A DNA stretch of 64,000 nt from a bacterium (GTDB taxonomy: Bacteria > Orphanbacterota > Orphanbacteria > Orphanbacterales > Orphanbacteraceae): positions 547,892 through 611,891 of the forward strand of contig JALGYY010000017.1 of assembly GCA_025782575.1 (NCBI GenBank), read 5' to 3'. How positions within the stretch are numbered: position 1 is the first letter of the stretch; each line of letters begins with the position of its first letter. This document shows positions 63,701-64,000 of the stretch, piece after piece. A program made the translations under genes and the position numbers. Below the pieces are notes generated by a model that had not been told where the DNA came from, searched no databases, and worked only from the letters and a program-made list of their open reading frames with translations.

Positions 63701-63833
63701 TGAAGTCCAGCGCCCGCTCGCCACAGTTGTTGTCGGCGGACTTGTGACGTCGACGGTGCTCACACTCTTAGTTATTCCGGCTCTTTACAAATGGTTTGCA
63801 GCGCTACCACAGAGTGGTGGGGATAATGTATAG
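60735..63833 (+). CDS. Heavy-metal RND efflux pump (CusA/CzcA-like)
   Basis: 1032 residues, the normal HME-RND size, with 12 membrane helices in two halves. The start MIERIIQFGMKNRLMVAVFA, the VDAFPDVSPNLVQIFT segment and the long docking domains are typical. The TM4 region reads LGGLAIAIGMMVDGTIVMVE, keeping the second Asp and Glu of the CzcA relay but with no acidic residue at the first (DFG) position. That matches CusA better and hints at Cu(I)/Ag(I), though this is not decisive. GSEFTPKLKEGTIVVRL and ISLDEASVQGACLRLRPVLM are other family blocks. Preceded by the adaptor with 11 bases between. Followed by a P-II-like gene. Confidence 0.92.
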   Translation: MIERIIQFGMKNRLMVAVFALLIMGAGYYTYNNLPVDAFPDVSPNLVQIFTLTEGLAPEEIEKFVTYPVEVAMTGLPGVEKVRSVSNFGLSVVNVYFEDGMDIYFARQLVGERLQEAREQIPEGFGEPEMGPISTGMGLVLFYYLDDTTGEYSLEELRTIQDWLVKFHLQTVPGVTEVLGIGGYEKQFQVVIHPEELQRFDLTLGEVIDRIHDNNLNVGAQFIEKNAEEFVVRSVGLATDMEDLRSIVVKTEAGRPVFLRDIADVQIGGAIRRGVQTRNGTGEVVAGMVIKLFGSNSSTVIARVEERLAEINEILPDGIRIVPYYEQKSLVQAAVSTVTSALVQGIALVSLVLLIFMGGLRPSLVVAISIPFSVLFAFLLMGRFGISANLMSLGGLAIAIGMMVDGTIVMVENIDRMLRSAPPEESKLHVIARACHQVGRPIVFAISIIIIVFLPLFTLQGVEGKTFRPLAYTVSFAMLGSLIFALAFAPMLGSLFMRRPKPGSSSEAPVVRWLLKPYRPLVSFFVRKRWVAVVIAAGLLGIGALIFPRLGSEFTPKLKEGTIVVRLTMAPSISLTESTRLTLIVERRLLKITEVREVVTRIGRGEVGAHADPINSAEIYVLLHPQSEWRSAETQDDIEDIIREELGSTPGILANLTQPIEMTIDELLEGVRAELAIKIFGEDLDVLKTQADKVAAVVRGVRGAADIQVDQVSGAPQLLVRIDRQAIARYGINVADVQEVVHAAVGGEVAGQIFEGVRRFDILVRYEPRARETADAIRQVLINGPDGLKVPLDELATIEEIVGPRQITREDNQRFISIQCNVVDRDIGTFVEEAQKAIDENVELPAGYLVTWGGQFRLQQEANKRLSLVVPITLLAVFLLLFSSFQSLKNALLILLNIPLALVGGVAALWLSGQNLSVPASVGFIALFGIALENGMVLVTYLNELLRRGISLDEASVQGACLRLRPVLMTALTTALGLIPLLLASGSGSEVQRPLATVVVGGLVTSTVLTLLVIPALYKWFAALPQSGGDNV

Positions 63834-63974
63834 AGAAGAACCATTGAGCCCGACCGGTGGAATCCGGCAAGAGCGACGAACTCATACTAGCCTTGCGGTT
63901 CGTTTCGCGTTGTACTATGGATCAGTCTACGCAGCGAACACAAGTAAACCACTCTTCGTTTCAGGAGACAAATC

Positions 63975-64000
63975 ATGAAGCTAATACAAGCCTATATCCA
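63975..64000 (+). CDS. P-II-like signalling protein, N-terminus only (cut by window edge)
   Basis: Only 26 bases are inside the window: ATG 63975 with AGGAGA upstream and the beginning MKLIQAYI, which resembles the first strand of P-II family proteins (MKxIxAxI). P-II-like genes often close HME-RND efflux operons, which supports the guess, but eight residues are not proof. The 141 bases between the pump and this start show no other feature. Confidence 0.45.

Overview
The window is bacterial chromosome with two parts. The right-hand ~55 kb (about 9.1-64 kb) is GC-rich and densely coded. Several secreted proteins in it end in a FlgD/T9SS-like beta-sandwich (consensus GxR V xTL ... G..W.G.D..G..V.SGIYF), and GEVED, cohesin-like and dockerin-like modules also occur. 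This combination is familiar from uncultured phyla near the FCB group (Eisenbacteria, Krumholzibacteriota, Latescibacterota and relatives); that placement is an inference from domain style, not from a marker gene.

Left end, 1-9.08 kb: a visibly AT-richer genomic island. It holds a truncated EamA-type permease, a tiny ribbon-helix-helix protein, a small secreted protein, a tyrosine recombinase, a type IIG-like restriction-modification enzyme, and directly behind it a protein with a degenerate diadenylate-cyclase (DAC) fold. The island ends inside the anticodon arm of a tRNA-Ser gene, of which only the promoter and 5' half remain (9079-9160). A second copy of that promoter (14511-14549) drives into a relic of an aminotransferase 3' end. 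Between the two promoter copies lies a 1683-codon secreted subtilase.

14.7-28 kb: a surface-polysaccharide neighbourhood. It has a GT2 enzyme with a beta-propeller-like partner, a nucleotidyltransferase-GT2 fusion with a Wzx-type flippase, tandem lipoprotein sulfatase-like enzymes, a polytopic membrane protein, and a BNR/Asp-box propeller. 28-36 kb: a DUF1326/DUF2182 pair, a class I/II aminotransferase, an MBOAT acyltransferase with an SGNH-like partner, and a double-DTG aspartyl protease with PDZ. The protease is divergent from a PadR regulator, with a perfect 23-bp palindrome between them. 36-46 kb: a MacB/FtsX-type ABC pair, BipA/TypA, a PAP2 phosphatase, and two secreted cohesin/dockerin-type proteins.

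46-55.2 kb: seven tightly packed minus-strand genes that look like one transcript: SH3 protein, M48 protease, CHASE2-adenylate cyclase, metallo-beta-lactamase-fold hydrolase, cyclic-nucleotide-gated MscS channel, ATP/ADP-translocase-like carrier, and PAS hybrid kinase. This apparent cAMP-to-channel signalling operon and the type IIG/DAC-like pair are the most interesting systems in the window. 55.3-57.7 kb: a frameshift-split hybrid kinase and a small zinc-ribbon protein. 57.9-64 kb: a CusCBA-like heavy-metal RND efflux operon, running off the right edge into a gene that begins like P-II.
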